This document shows, piece after piece, positions 40,133 to 48,899 of a DNA stretch of 64,000 nt. Both the position numbers and the translations under genes were made by a program. Position 1 is the stretch's first letter, and each line of letters begins with the position of its first letter. This DNA comes from Streptomyces diastatochromogenes (GTDB lineage: Bacteria > Actinomycetota > Actinomycetes > Streptomycetales > Streptomycetaceae). The notes beneath the pieces were generated by a model. That model worked only from the letters and a program-made list of their open reading frames with translations, was not told the DNA's origin and did no database searches. Where the stretch lies: NCBI RefSeq assembly GCF_002242805.1, contig NZ_MCGQ01000035.1, positions 1-64,000 of the forward strand. The letters are read 5' to 3'.

Positions 40133-40747
40133 GTGGCGAACCAGTCCCGCCCCAAGGTCAAGAAGTCGCGTGCCCTCGGCATCGCGCTGACCCCGAAGGC
40201 CGTCAAGTACTTCGAGGCCCGCCCCTACCCGCCGGGTGAGCACGGCCGCGGCCGCAAGCAGAACTCGGACTACAAGGTCCGTCTGCTCGAGAAGCAGCGT
40301 CTGCGTGCGCAGTACGACGTGTCCGAGCGTCAGCTCGTCCGCGCCTACGAGCGTGCCTCCAAGGTCCAGGGCAAGACCGGTGAGGCCCTGATCATCGAGC
40401 TCGAGCGCCGTCTCGACGCGCTGGTCCTGCGTTCGGGCATCGCCCGCACGATCTACCAGGCCCGCCAGATGGTCGTCCACGGCCACATCCAGGTCAACGG
40501 CCAGAAGGTCGACAAGCCGTCCTTCCGTGTCCGTCCGGACGACGTCGTGCAGGTCCGCGACCGCTCCAAGGACAAGACGCTCTTCCAGATCGCCCGCGAG
40601 GGTGGCTTCGCCCCCGACGGTGAGACCCCGCGCTACCTGCAGGTGAACCTCAAGGCCCTGGCGTTCCGCCTGGACCGCGAGCCGAACCGCAAGGAGATCC
40701 CGGTGATCTGCGACGAGCAGCTCGTCGTCGAGTACTACGCCCGCTGA
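40133..40747 (+). CDS. rpsD: 30S ribosomal protein S4
   Basis: A 204-aa primary 16S rRNA-binding protein. GTG gives MANQSRPKVKKSRALG, with an upstream AAGAGAUAGAGA-like purine site. The S4 RNA-binding domain is at about residues 95-155. The zinc-binding four-cysteine motif found in C+ S4 proteins is absent, so this is the zinc-independent form. It is monocistronic and not in the alpha operon. Confidence 0.97.
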   Translation: MANQSRPKVKKSRALGIALTPKAVKYFEARPYPPGEHGRGRKQNSDYKVRLLEKQRLRAQYDVSERQLVRAYERASKVQGKTGEALIIELERRLDALVLRSGIARTIYQARQMVVHGHIQVNGQKVDKPSFRVRPDDVVQVRDRSKDKTLFQIAREGGFAPDGETPRYLQVNLKALAFRLDREPNRKEIPVICDEQLVVEYYAR

Positions 40748-40768
40748 CCCCAGCCCCGGCGCAGCACC

Positions 40769-42964
40769 TCAGCCCGCCGTCTCCCCGCCCTTCCGGGTGG
40801 GCGAGGCGGCGGGTCTGCTTTTCCCGGCGTCCCCGAGGGCGTGCGACACCGGTCCGCGCGGCGCGGGCAGCGCCTCCAACGGCCGTACACCGCCGCCGCC
40901 CAGCGCCCGGGCCACGGCAGCGTCCCGGTCCAGCCGCGCTCCCTCGCGTACGCACTCCTCGTACCGCGCGTCGCCGAGCGCCTGCCGGGCCGTCGCCTCG
41001 CACAGCTCGTGCGGGGCGTTGTAGTACGCCGAGCCGAACAGCTGCAGCCCCACCGACGGCCACATCCGGCCCGCGGCGCCCTGCAGGACCGCCGCCTCGG
41101 CCGGGTCGCCCTGGGCCGCCGTCACCAGGGCGAGCAGTTCCAGGGACAGCACCGAGCCCAGCAGATCGTGGAAGGCGTGCGCGTTGTCCAGACAGTCCGC
41201 GAGCAGCTCCCGTGCGCCGGCCGGATCCCCGTCCCGCCAGGCCGCGTAGGCCAGTACGTACAGCGCGTACGACCGTGCCCACCGCTCCCCGTGGTCCTCG
41301 CACACCCGGCGCACGTCCTCGCAGAGCCGCACCGCGTCCGCCAGGTCCCCCTGGAACGCCCGCGTCATCGCCAGCTCGACCTGGCCCATCAGCACGTTGC
41401 TGTTCAGCTCGCCGATCTCCTGGTAGCGGTCGAGCGCCGAGCGCAGCAGCGTTTCTGCGCGCGCCATGTCGTCCGTGACCAGGGCCAGACAGCCGGTGCG
41501 GTGCTCCGCGTACGCCACCGCCGTCAGGTCCGCGACCCGCTCCGCCTGTACCCGGCACTCGCGCAGCGCGGCCAGCGCCGGCACGGTGTCGCCCTGCAGG
41601 ATCGCCACATAGCCGAGCACCCACAGCGCCTTCAGCCGGGACTGCTCGTACTCAGACTCCAGCTCCACGCTGCGCTCCAGCCAGCGCCGCCCCTCCGACA
41701 GCCGCCCGCAGCCCGCCCAGCAGAACCACAGTGAGCCCGCCAGATACTGGCCCAGATGCGCCTCGTCCGGCTCGGTCAGGCAGAACTCCAGGGCGGTGCG
41801 CAGGTTCGGCAGCTCGATCTCGATCCGTGCGGCCACCTCGCGCTGCCGGGGCGAGAACCAGTCCAGCTCGCACCAGGTCGCCAGGCCCAGATACCAGTCG
41901 CGGTGCCGCCGCCGCAGCCGTACCGCGTCCCCCGTCGCCTCCAGCCAGTCGGCGCCGTAGGCCCGGACCGTGTCCAGCATCCGGTAGCGGGGGCCCGTCG
42001 GTGTCTCCTCGCGGGAGATCACCGACTGCGCGAGCAGCTCCGCGAGCACGTCCAGGACGTCCTCGGCGGCCAGCCCGTCCCCGCTGCACACGTACTCGGC
42101 CGCCTCCAGGTCGAAGGTCTGCGCGAACACCGAGAGCCGCGCCCACAGCAGCCGCTCGGCCGGAGTGCACAGCTCATGGCTCCAGCCGATCGCTGTGCGC
42201 AGCGTCTGATGGCGGGGGAGGGCGTCCCGGCCGCCGCCGGTCAGCAGCCGGAACCGGTCGTCAAGACGCTCCAGCAGCTGAGCCGGTGACAGCGCCCGCA
42301 GCCGTCCCGCGGCCAGCTCAAGAGCCAGCGGGATCCCCTCCAGCCGGACGCACAGCTCCCGCACCACCGGGCAGTCACCCGTCTCCAGCCCGTGCTGCCG
42401 GGCCCGGTCCGCGAACAGCTCCACCGCCTCGTCCTCGGCGAGCGGTGCCAGCGGGAACAGCCGCTCGCCCGTCAGGCCCAGCGGACGCCGCCCCACGGCC
42501 AGCACCCGCAGCCCCGGCAGCCTGCGCAGCAGCTCGGACACCAGCTCGGCGCAGGCCCCCACCAGGTGCTCGAACCCGTCCAGCACCAGCAGGACGCGGC
42601 GGCCGGCGAGACGGTCGAGCAGGATCTCCCGGGGCAGTCGGGTGGTGTGGTCGGTCAGCCCCAGCGCCTCCACGACCGCGTACTCCACGAACTGCGGATC
42701 CCGGACCGGCGCCAGCTCGACCCGCCACACCCCGTCCGGCGGCGCCGACCGCGCCGCCGCCCGTACGGCCAGCCGGGACTTGCCCACTCCGCCGACCCCG
42801 GTCACCGTCATCAGCCGGGCCGCCTCCATCGCCTCGGCCAGCTCGGCGAGTTCGGCCGAGCGCCCGACGAAAGAGGTGAGTTCAAGGGGCAGATCGCCGT
42901 CCGCGGACGGGCCGGGGCGCTGAGGACCTCGCATGGGACACGGAGCGTACTGAACCGTGTTCAT
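40769..42964 (-). CDS. AfsR/LuxR-like STAND ATPase with TPR repeats, no DNA-binding domain
   Basis: A 731-aa signalling ATPase. The NTPase domain starts at residue 30 with the FVGR box, then Walker A GVGGVGKS (56-63), Walker B VLLVLDGFEHL and the GIPLALELAAGR (GxP) motif. The second half is TPR-like helical repeats (about 370-690). Homologous domains occur in SARP and LuxR regulators, but I see neither an N-terminal winged helix nor a C-terminal LuxR HTH. The ATG at 42964 gives the longest sensible product; an ATG at 42934 is equally possible. A longer frame runs to 43402 but overlaps the divergent DUF948 gene. Confidence 0.85.
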   Translation of the reverse strand: MNTVQYAPCPMRGPQRPGPSADGDLPLELTSFVGRSAELAELAEAMEAARLMTVTGVGGVGKSRLAVRAAARSAPPDGVWRVELAPVRDPQFVEYAVVEALGLTDHTTRLPREILLDRLAGRRVLLVLDGFEHLVGACAELVSELLRRLPGLRVLAVGRRPLGLTGERLFPLAPLAEDEAVELFADRARQHGLETGDCPVVRELCVRLEGIPLALELAAGRLRALSPAQLLERLDDRFRLLTGGGRDALPRHQTLRTAIGWSHELCTPAERLLWARLSVFAQTFDLEAAEYVCSGDGLAAEDVLDVLAELLAQSVISREETPTGPRYRMLDTVRAYGADWLEATGDAVRLRRRHRDWYLGLATWCELDWFSPRQREVAARIEIELPNLRTALEFCLTEPDEAHLGQYLAGSLWFCWAGCGRLSEGRRWLERSVELESEYEQSRLKALWVLGYVAILQGDTVPALAALRECRVQAERVADLTAVAYAEHRTGCLALVTDDMARAETLLRSALDRYQEIGELNSNVLMGQVELAMTRAFQGDLADAVRLCEDVRRVCEDHGERWARSYALYVLAYAAWRDGDPAGARELLADCLDNAHAFHDLLGSVLSLELLALVTAAQGDPAEAAVLQGAAGRMWPSVGLQLFGSAYYNAPHELCEATARQALGDARYEECVREGARLDRDAAVARALGGGGVRPLEALPAPRGPVSHALGDAGKSRPAASPTRKGGETAG
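40773..40820. terminator. Bidirectional terminator after rpsD
   Basis: CCCGCCG (40773-40779) pairs with CGGCGGG (40807-40813), with a further inner GC-rich stem, and TTTT follows at 40817-40820. It overlaps the 3' end of the converging STAND gene. Confidence 0.65.
42951..42963. promoter_or_regulatory. Inverted repeat in the STAND/DUF948 divergent region
   Basis: TGAAC-CGT-GTTCA is a perfect inverted repeat with a three-base spacer. It lies at the 5' end of the STAND gene and upstream of the DUF948 gene. The spacer differs from the four bases expected of a LexA box. Confidence 0.4.
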
Positions 42965-43106
42965 TCCGTACAATCGCTTCCCGCAACTCCGCCGTCCGCC
43001 GACCCGTAATCCGGTACGGAGCGCCACCCGTGGCGCGATAGGCTCGGTGCACTGCTTTTTCATGGTTCCGATGTTCAGAGCACGTTTCAGGGAGCGGGTG
43101 CGCACA

Positions 43107-43547
43107 GTGTCCGGTGGAGAGGTGGCCGGGATCCTGGTGGCCGTCTTCTGGGCGATCCTGGTCTCCTTCCTCGCCGTCGCACTGGCGAGGCTGGCCCAGA
43201 CGCTCAAGGCGACCACCAAGCTCGTGGCGGACGTGACCGACCAGGCCGTCCCGCTGCTCGCCGACGCCTCCGCGGCCGTGCGCTCCGCGCAGACCCAGAT
43301 CGACCGGGTCGACGCGATCGCCTCCGACGTCCAGGAGGTCACGTCGAACGCCTCCGCGCTGTCGACCACCGTCGCCTCCACCTTCGGCGGCCCGCTGGTC
43401 AAGGTCGCGGCCTTCGGCTACGGCGTGCGCCGGGCGATCGGCGGCCGCAAGGAGAACGTGCCCGCCAAGGAGCCCAGGCGTACCGTGATCGTGGGCCGTA
43501 CGGTCCCGGCGGCACGGAAGCGGAGCAACCGGGGAAAGAAGGACTGA
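43107..43547 (+). CDS. DUF948 membrane-anchored protein
   Basis: A 146-aa protein with one N-terminal membrane helix (VAGILVAVFWAILVSFLAVAL) followed by a helical coiled-coil-like region typical of DUF948. A basic tail rich in Arg and Lys ends it. I use the GTG at 43107 preceded by GGGAGCGGG; earlier starts exist in frame and would add an unconvincing Arg-rich leader. The product lies before a DUF6167-like gene and alaS, an order conserved in Streptomyces. Confidence 0.8.
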   Translation: MSGGEVAGILVAVFWAILVSFLAVALARLAQTLKATTKLVADVTDQAVPLLADASAAVRSAQTQIDRVDAIASDVQEVTSNASALSTTVASTFGGPLVKVAAFGYGVRRAIGGRKENVPAKEPRRTVIVGRTVPAARKRSNRGKKD

Positions 43548-43554
43548 CCGAGCG

Positions 43555-43902
43555 ATGTTCCGCCGTACGTTCTGGTTCACCACGGGTGTCGCCGCCGGTG
43601 TGTGGGCCACCACCAAGGTCAACCGCAAGCTGAAGCAGCTGACCCCCGAGAGCCTCGCCGCGACCGCGGCCAACAAGGCCCTGGAGACCGGTCAGCGCCT
43701 GAAGGACCGCGCGGTCGGCTTCGCGCTCGACGTCCGCGACAACATGGCGCAGCGGGAGTCCGAGCTGGAGGAGGCGCTGGGTATCCAGGAGAACCCCGAA
43801 CTCCCCGCGCCCCGGCGGTACGCCGCCATCGAGAACGACCGCAGCAACCCGAAGTACATCGAGAACACGACGTACTCGTACAACCGGAATGAGGACCACT
43901 GA
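43555..43902 (+). CDS. DUF6167-like small membrane-associated protein
   Basis: A 115-aa protein with a short hydrophobic N-terminal segment (TFWFTTGVAAGVWAT), a basic helical middle (VNRKLKQLTPESLAA) and a Tyr/Asn-rich C-terminus. It probably partners the DUF948 protein eight nucleotides upstream. Its stop codon overlaps the alaS start (TGATG), so all three are coupled. Function is unknown. Confidence 0.75.
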   Translation: MFRRTFWFTTGVAAGVWATTKVNRKLKQLTPESLAATAANKALETGQRLKDRAVGFALDVRDNMAQRESELEEALGIQENPELPAPRRYAAIENDRSNPKYIENTTYSYNRNEDH

Positions 43903-46574
43903 TGGAGTCGGCCGAGATTCGCCGCCGCTGGCTGAGCTTCTTCGAGGAGCGCGGGCACACCGTCGTCCCTTCGGCGTCGCTCATCGCGGACGACCCGACT
44001 CTGCTCCTCGTCCCCGCCGGCATGGTGCCCTTCAAGCCCTACTTCCTTGGTGAGGTCAAGCCGCCGTTCGACCGCGCCACCAGCGTGCAGAAGTGCGTGC
44101 GCACGCCCGACATCGAAGAGGTCGGCAAGACCACGCGCCACGGCACGTTCTTCCAGATGTGCGGCAACTTCTCCTTCGGCGACTACTTCAAGGAAGGCGC
44201 CATCAAGTACGCCTGGGAGCTGCTCACCAGCCCCCAGGACAAGGGTGGTTACGGCCTGGAGCCGGAGAAGCTCTGGATCACCGTCTACAAGGACGACGAC
44301 GAGGCCGAGCGCATCTGGCACGAGGTCGTCGGTGTGCCGAAGGAGCGCATCCAGCGCCTCGGCATGAAGGACAACTACTGGTCCATGGGCGTCCCCGGAC
44401 CCTGTGGCCCCTGTTCCGAGATCAACTACGACCGCGGCCCCGAGTTCGGCGTCGAGGGCGGCCCCGCCGTCAACGACGAGCGGTACGTGGAGATCTGGAA
44501 CCTCGTCTTCATGCAGTACGAGCGCGGCGAGGGCATCGGCAAGGACAACTTCGAGATCCTCGGCGAGCTGCCGAGCAAGAACATCGACACGGGCCTCGGC
44601 ATGGAGCGCCTCGCCATGATTCTGCAGGGCGTGCAGAACATGTACGAGATCGACACCTCCATGGCCGTCATCAAGAAGGCCACCGAGCTGACCGGCGTGG
44701 CCTACGGCGACGCCCACGACTCGGACGTCTCGCTGCGTGTGGTCACCGACCACATGCGTACGTCGGTGATGCTCATCGGCGACGGTGTCACCCCCGGCAA
44801 CGAGGGCCGCGGCTACGTCCTGCGCCGCATCATGCGCCGCGCCATCCGCAACATGCGCCTGCTGGGCGCCACCGGTCCGGTCGTCCTCGACCTGGTCGAC
44901 ACCGTCATCGCCATGATGGGTCAGCAGTACCCGGAGCTGGTCACCGACCGCGAGCGCATCGAGAAGGTCGCCCTCGCCGAGGAGAACGCCTTCCTCAAGA
45001 CGCTGAAGGCCGGCACCAACATCCTCGACACCGCCGTCACCGAGACCAAGCAGGCCGGCTCCACGGTGCTGCCCGGCGACAAGGCGTTCCTGCTCCACGA
45101 CACCTGGGGCTTCCCGATCGACCTCACCCTGGAGATGGCCGCCGAGCAGGGGCTGTCCGTGGACGAGGACGGCTTCCGCCGCCTGATGAAGGAGCAGCGG
45201 GAGCGCGCCAAGGCCGACGCCCAGGCCAAGAAGACCGGCCACGCCGGCGCCGGTGCCTACCGCGAGATCGCCGACAGGACCGGCGAGACCGACTTCATCG
45301 GCTACACCGACACCGAGGGCGAGACCACGATCGTCGGCATCCTCGTCGACGGCGTCTCCTCTCCGGCCGCCACCGAGGGCGACGAGGTCGAGATCGTCCT
45401 CGACCGCACCCCGTTCTACGCCGAGGGCGGCGGCCAGATCGGCGACACCGGCCGCATCAAGGTCGACTCCGGTGCCGTGATCGAGATCCGCGACTGCCAG
45501 AAGCCGGTCCCGGGCGTGTACGTCCACAAGGGTGTCGTGCAGGTCGGCGAGGTCACGGTCGGTGCCAAGGCCCACGCCTCGATCGACCACCGCCGCCGCA
45601 AGGCCATCGCCCGCGCCCACTCGGCCACCCACCTGACCCACCAGGCCCTGCGCGACGCCCTCGGCCCGACGGCCGCCCAGGCCGGTTCCGAGAACCAGCC
45701 CGGCCGCTTCCGCTTCGACTTCGGCTCCCCGTCCGCCGTCCCGACGGCCGTGATGACCGACGTCGAACAGAAGATCAACGAGGTGCTCGCCCGCGACCTC
45801 GACGTGCACGCCGAGATCATGGGCATCGACGAGGCCAAGAAGCAGGGCGCCATCGCCGAGTTCGGCGAGAAGTACGGCGACCGGGTCCGCGTCGTGACCA
45901 TCGGCGACTTCTCCAAGGAGCTGTGCGGCGGCACGCACGTGCACAACACCGCCCAGCTGGGCCTGGTGAAGCTGCTCGGCGAGTCCTCCATCGGCTCGGG
46001 TGTCCGCCGTATCGAGGCCCTGGTCGGCGTCGACGCCTATAACTTCCTCGCCCGCGAGCACACGGTCGTCGCCCAGCTCCAGGAGCTGATCAAGGGCCGC
46101 CCGGAGGAGCTCCCGGAGAAGGTCTCCGCCATGCTCGGCAAGCTGAAGGATGCCGAGAAGGAGATCGAGAAGTTCCGCGCCGAGAAGGTGCTGCAGGCCG
46201 CCGCCGGTCTCGCCGGGTCCGCCAAGGACATCCGCGGCATCGCCCTGGTCACCGGCCAGGTCCCGGACGGCACCACGCCGGACGACCTGCGCAAGCTGGT
46301 CCTCGACGTGCGCGGCCGCATCCAGGGCGGCCGGGCCGCCGTGGTCGCCCTCTTCACGGTGAACAACGGCAAGCCGCTGACGGTCATCGCCACCAACGAG
46401 GCCGCCCGCGAGCGCGGTCTCAAGGCCGGTGACCTGGTCCGTACCGCCGCCAAGACCCTCGGCGGCGGCGGTGGCGGCAAGCCGGACGTCGCCCAGGGCG
46501 GCGGCCAGAACCCGGCCGCCGTCGGCGAGGCCGTCGAGGCCGTCGAGCGACTCGTCGCCGACACCGCCAAGTGA
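43902..46574 (+). CDS. alaS: Alanyl-tRNA synthetase
   Basis: An 890-aa class II synthetase. The N-terminal motif RRRWLSFFEERGH and the catalytic core, the editing domain with HSATHLTHQALR near residue 570 and the zinc-ligand CGGTHV near residue 675 are intact. The C-terminal C-Ala domain with a Gly-rich stretch (TLGGGGGGKPD) ends the protein. ATG overlaps the upstream stop; no T-box or riboswitch is seen. Confidence 0.97.
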   Translation: MESAEIRRRWLSFFEERGHTVVPSASLIADDPTLLLVPAGMVPFKPYFLGEVKPPFDRATSVQKCVRTPDIEEVGKTTRHGTFFQMCGNFSFGDYFKEGAIKYAWELLTSPQDKGGYGLEPEKLWITVYKDDDEAERIWHEVVGVPKERIQRLGMKDNYWSMGVPGPCGPCSEINYDRGPEFGVEGGPAVNDERYVEIWNLVFMQYERGEGIGKDNFEILGELPSKNIDTGLGMERLAMILQGVQNMYEIDTSMAVIKKATELTGVAYGDAHDSDVSLRVVTDHMRTSVMLIGDGVTPGNEGRGYVLRRIMRRAIRNMRLLGATGPVVLDLVDTVIAMMGQQYPELVTDRERIEKVALAEENAFLKTLKAGTNILDTAVTETKQAGSTVLPGDKAFLLHDTWGFPIDLTLEMAAEQGLSVDEDGFRRLMKEQRERAKADAQAKKTGHAGAGAYREIADRTGETDFIGYTDTEGETTIVGILVDGVSSPAATEGDEVEIVLDRTPFYAEGGGQIGDTGRIKVDSGAVIEIRDCQKPVPGVYVHKGVVQVGEVTVGAKAHASIDHRRRKAIARAHSATHLTHQALRDALGPTAAQAGSENQPGRFRFDFGSPSAVPTAVMTDVEQKINEVLARDLDVHAEIMGIDEAKKQGAIAEFGEKYGDRVRVVTIGDFSKELCGGTHVHNTAQLGLVKLLGESSIGSGVRRIEALVGVDAYNFLAREHTVVAQLQELIKGRPEELPEKVSAMLGKLKDAEKEIEKFRAEKVLQAAAGLAGSAKDIRGIALVTGQVPDGTTPDDLRKLVLDVRGRIQGGRAAVVALFTVNNGKPLTVIATNEAARERGLKAGDLVRTAAKTLGGGGGGKPDVAQGGGQNPAAVGEAVEAVERLVADTAK

Positions 46575-46599
46575 CAGCCGAGTAAGGAAACGGTCGGAA

Positions 46600-47064
46600 A
46601 TGCGCAGAGGACGCCGACTCTCGATCGACGTCGGGGACGCCCGGATCGGGGTCGCCTCGTGTGACCCCGACGGGATCCTCGCCACTCCGGTGGAGACCGT
46701 CCCCGGCCGGGACATCCCGGCCGCCCACCGCCGGCTCAGGCAGCTGGTGGAGGAGTACGAACCGATCGAGGTCGTCGTCGGACTCCCTCGCTCCCTCAAG
46801 GGGGGCGAGGGCCCCGCCGCCCTGAAGGTCCGCACCTTCGCCCAGGAACTCGCCAAGGGCATCGAGCCCGTTCCGGTCCGGCTGGTGGACGAGCGGATGA
46901 CGACCGTGACGGCCAGTCAGGGACTGCGTGCCTCGGGGGTGAAATCCAAGAAGGGCCGGGCCGTCATCGACCAGGCAGCAGCCGTCATCATCCTGCAGCA
47001 GGCCCTGGAATCCGAACGGGTGTCAGGTAAAGCACCCGGCGAGGGCGTCGAAGTGGTCATCTGA
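46600..47064 (+). CDS. ruvX: Holliday junction resolvase-like RuvX (YqgF)
   Basis: A 154-aa RNase H-fold nuclease. The opening RLSIDVGDARIG with its catalytic Asp, the VVVGLPRSLKG element and the conserved DERMTTVTA are present; the third acidic residue is in VIDQAAAVIIL. YqgF-family proteins process pre-16S rRNA 5' ends. The ATG lies 26 nt after alaS and its gene precedes mltG, as in many actinobacteria. Confidence 0.93.
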   Translation: MRRGRRLSIDVGDARIGVASCDPDGILATPVETVPGRDIPAAHRRLRQLVEEYEPIEVVVGLPRSLKGGEGPAALKVRTFAQELAKGIEPVPVRLVDERMTTVTASQGLRASGVKSKKGRAVIDQAAAVIILQQALESERVSGKAPGEGVEVVI

Positions 47065-47091
47065 TCGCGATACGGTAACGTTCCGCGCGAT

Positions 47092-47116
47092 GCGGCGGTG
47101 TTCGAACAGCCGCCGC
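47092..47116 (+). terminator. Hairpin upstream of mltG
   Basis: GCGGCGGTGTTC pairs with GAACA(g)CCGCCGC, one bulged G. It may close the alaS–ruvX transcript or shape the mltG leader. Confidence 0.45.
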
Positions 47117-47186
47117 ACAGCAAGAGGCGGAACGGAAGCCGGTGCACCGGCCGAGCGACCGTCGGCCTCGCGGCTCTAGGGGATCG

Positions 47187-48899
47187 ATGACTGAGTATGG
47201 CCGGGGCCCTGGCCCCGAACCGTGGCATCCGGAGGACCCGTTGTACGGGGACGACGGATGGGGCGGACAGCAGGCCCACGTGGGTCAGCAGTCCCCCTAC
47301 GGCGGCCAGCCACAGCAGCAGTACCCGCAGCCGCAGTACGGCGACTGGACCCAGGGCCAGCAGTCCGGGTACGACCAGCAGCAGTACCAGTACTACGACG
47401 AACAGGGCCATCAGCAGTACGCCGGTCAGGACCAGCAGTTCGCCGGTCAGGACCAGCAGCAGTACGCGGTGCACACCCCGCAGCAGTACCAGCACCAGGG
47501 CGGCTGGGACGCGACCGGCACGCACGGCCATGTGCCGTACGCGGCCGACCCCGGCGACCCGTACGGCCAGCAGCCGGTGGCCTACGGCGGAGAGCAGCCC
47601 GACTTCTACGGCACCGAGGACGCCTACCCGCCGCCGGTGCCGCCCGGCCGCAGGAGCCCCGAGCCTAAAACGGACCCGGACCCCGAGACCGGCTGGGACC
47701 CGGGTGAGGACCAGGGCGAACACGCCTTCTTCGCCGGGGGCGGCGACGACGAGGACGACGAGGCGGAGAGCCGGTCCGGCCGTGGCGAACGGCGCGGCAA
47801 GAAACCCGTCAAGAGCAAGAAACGGCGCACCGGCTGCGCCTGCATGGTGGTCGTCCTGGTCTTCGGCGGTGGCCTCGGCACGGTCGGCTACTTCGGCTGG
47901 AAGTACTACCAAAATCGTTTCGGCCCGGCCCCTGACTACGCGGGCAGCGGAAACGGCGAACAGGTCACGGTCACCATCCCGAAGGGTGCCGGCGGCTGGG
48001 AGATCGGACAGAAGCTGAGGGAGGCGGGCGTCGTCGAGAGTGCGGACGCGTTCGTCTCCGCACTGCAGGCGAACCCCAAGGGCAAGGGGCTCCAGGAAGG
48101 CGTCTATACGCTGGAGAAGCAGATGTCCGCCGCCAGCGCGGTCCAGTTGATGCTCGACCCGAAGAGTCAGAACAACGTGATCGTCACGCCCGGCGAGCGT
48201 AACGCGGGCGTCTACGCGGCGATCGACAAGAAACTCCAACTGTCCACCGGAACCACCCGGAAGATCGCTAAGCAGCAGTCCAGGAAACTCGGTCTGCCGA
48301 GCTGGGCGCAGAGCAGCGGTCAGGTCCAGGACCCGCTGGAGGGCTTCCTGTTCCCGGGCACCTATGCGGCCGCGAAGGGTATGAAGCCCGACGCGATCCT
48401 GAAGCAGATGGTCACCCAGGCCAAGGAGAAGTACGCCGCCTACGACCTGCAGACGAAGGCCAAGGCGCTGGGTCTGAACAACGCGTTCCAGCTCGTCACG
48501 GTCATGAGCCTGGTCCAGGCCGAGGGCAAGACGCACGACGACTTCCGCAAGATGGCGGAAGTGGTCTACAACCGTCTGAAGCCCACCAACACCGAGACCA
48601 ACCAGCTGCTCCAGTTCGACTCGACGTACAACTATCTCAAGGGCACGAGCAACATCCACATCTCCGAAAAGGAGATCAACAGCAACCAGAGCCCGTACAA
48701 CACCTACACCCACAAGGGCCTTCCGCCCGGTCCGATCGGCAACCCCGGTGAGGACGCGATGAAGGCGGCACTGAATCCGACCCGCGACGGCTGGATCTAT
48801 TTCGTGGCGACCGACGGTACGACCAATACCGAATTCGCCAAGACCTACGCCGAATTCCAGCAGCTCAAGGACAAATTCAATGCCACCTCGGGCAACTGA
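47187..48899 (+). CDS. mltG: Endolytic murein transglycosylase MltG
   Basis: A 570-aa membrane enzyme that cuts nascent peptidoglycan glycan strands. A long cytoplasmic region (1-215) is Gln/Tyr/Gly-rich (about 26-104) and then acidic. One membrane helix (about 220-240, after the Cys pair in GCACMVVV) is followed by the extracellular LysM-like and catalytic YceG domain. The catalytic Glu is residue 446 in LVQAEGKT. ATG lies 122 nt after ruvX; aroE overlaps its 3' end by 20 nt. Confidence 0.93.
   Translation: MTEYGRGPGPEPWHPEDPLYGDDGWGGQQAHVGQQSPYGGQPQQQYPQPQYGDWTQGQQSGYDQQQYQYYDEQGHQQYAGQDQQFAGQDQQQYAVHTPQQYQHQGGWDATGTHGHVPYAADPGDPYGQQPVAYGGEQPDFYGTEDAYPPPVPPGRRSPEPKTDPDPETGWDPGEDQGEHAFFAGGGDDEDDEAESRSGRGERRGKKPVKSKKRRTGCACMVVVLVFGGGLGTVGYFGWKYYQNRFGPAPDYAGSGNGEQVTVTIPKGAGGWEIGQKLREAGVVESADAFVSALQANPKGKGLQEGVYTLEKQMSAASAVQLMLDPKSQNNVIVTPGERNAGVYAAIDKKLQLSTGTTRKIAKQQSRKLGLPSWAQSSGQVQDPLEGFLFPGTYAAAKGMKPDAILKQMVTQAKEKYAAYDLQTKAKALGLNNAFQLVTVMSLVQAEGKTHDDFRKMAEVVYNRLKPTNTETNQLLQFDSTYNYLKGTSNIHISEKEINSNQSPYNTYTHKGLPPGPIGNPGEDAMKAALNPTRDGWIYFVATDGTTNTEFAKTYAEFQQLKDKFNATSGN
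47421..47462 (+). repeat. Direct repeat in the mltG Gln-rich region
   Basis: The 18-mer GCCGGTCAGGACCAGCAG occurs twice 21 bp apart (start 47421 and 47442), encoding AGQDQQ twice. This is a tandem coding repeat. Confidence 0.7.

Noticed and set aside
42951..42963. LexA (SOS) box
   Set aside because: GAAC and GTTC are separated by three bases rather than the required four, and no SOS gene is adjacent.
43692..46862. 1056-residue minus-strand frame over alaS
   Set aside because: Opposite alaS, whose editing and zinc motifs are intact; the composition is a typical antisense artefact.
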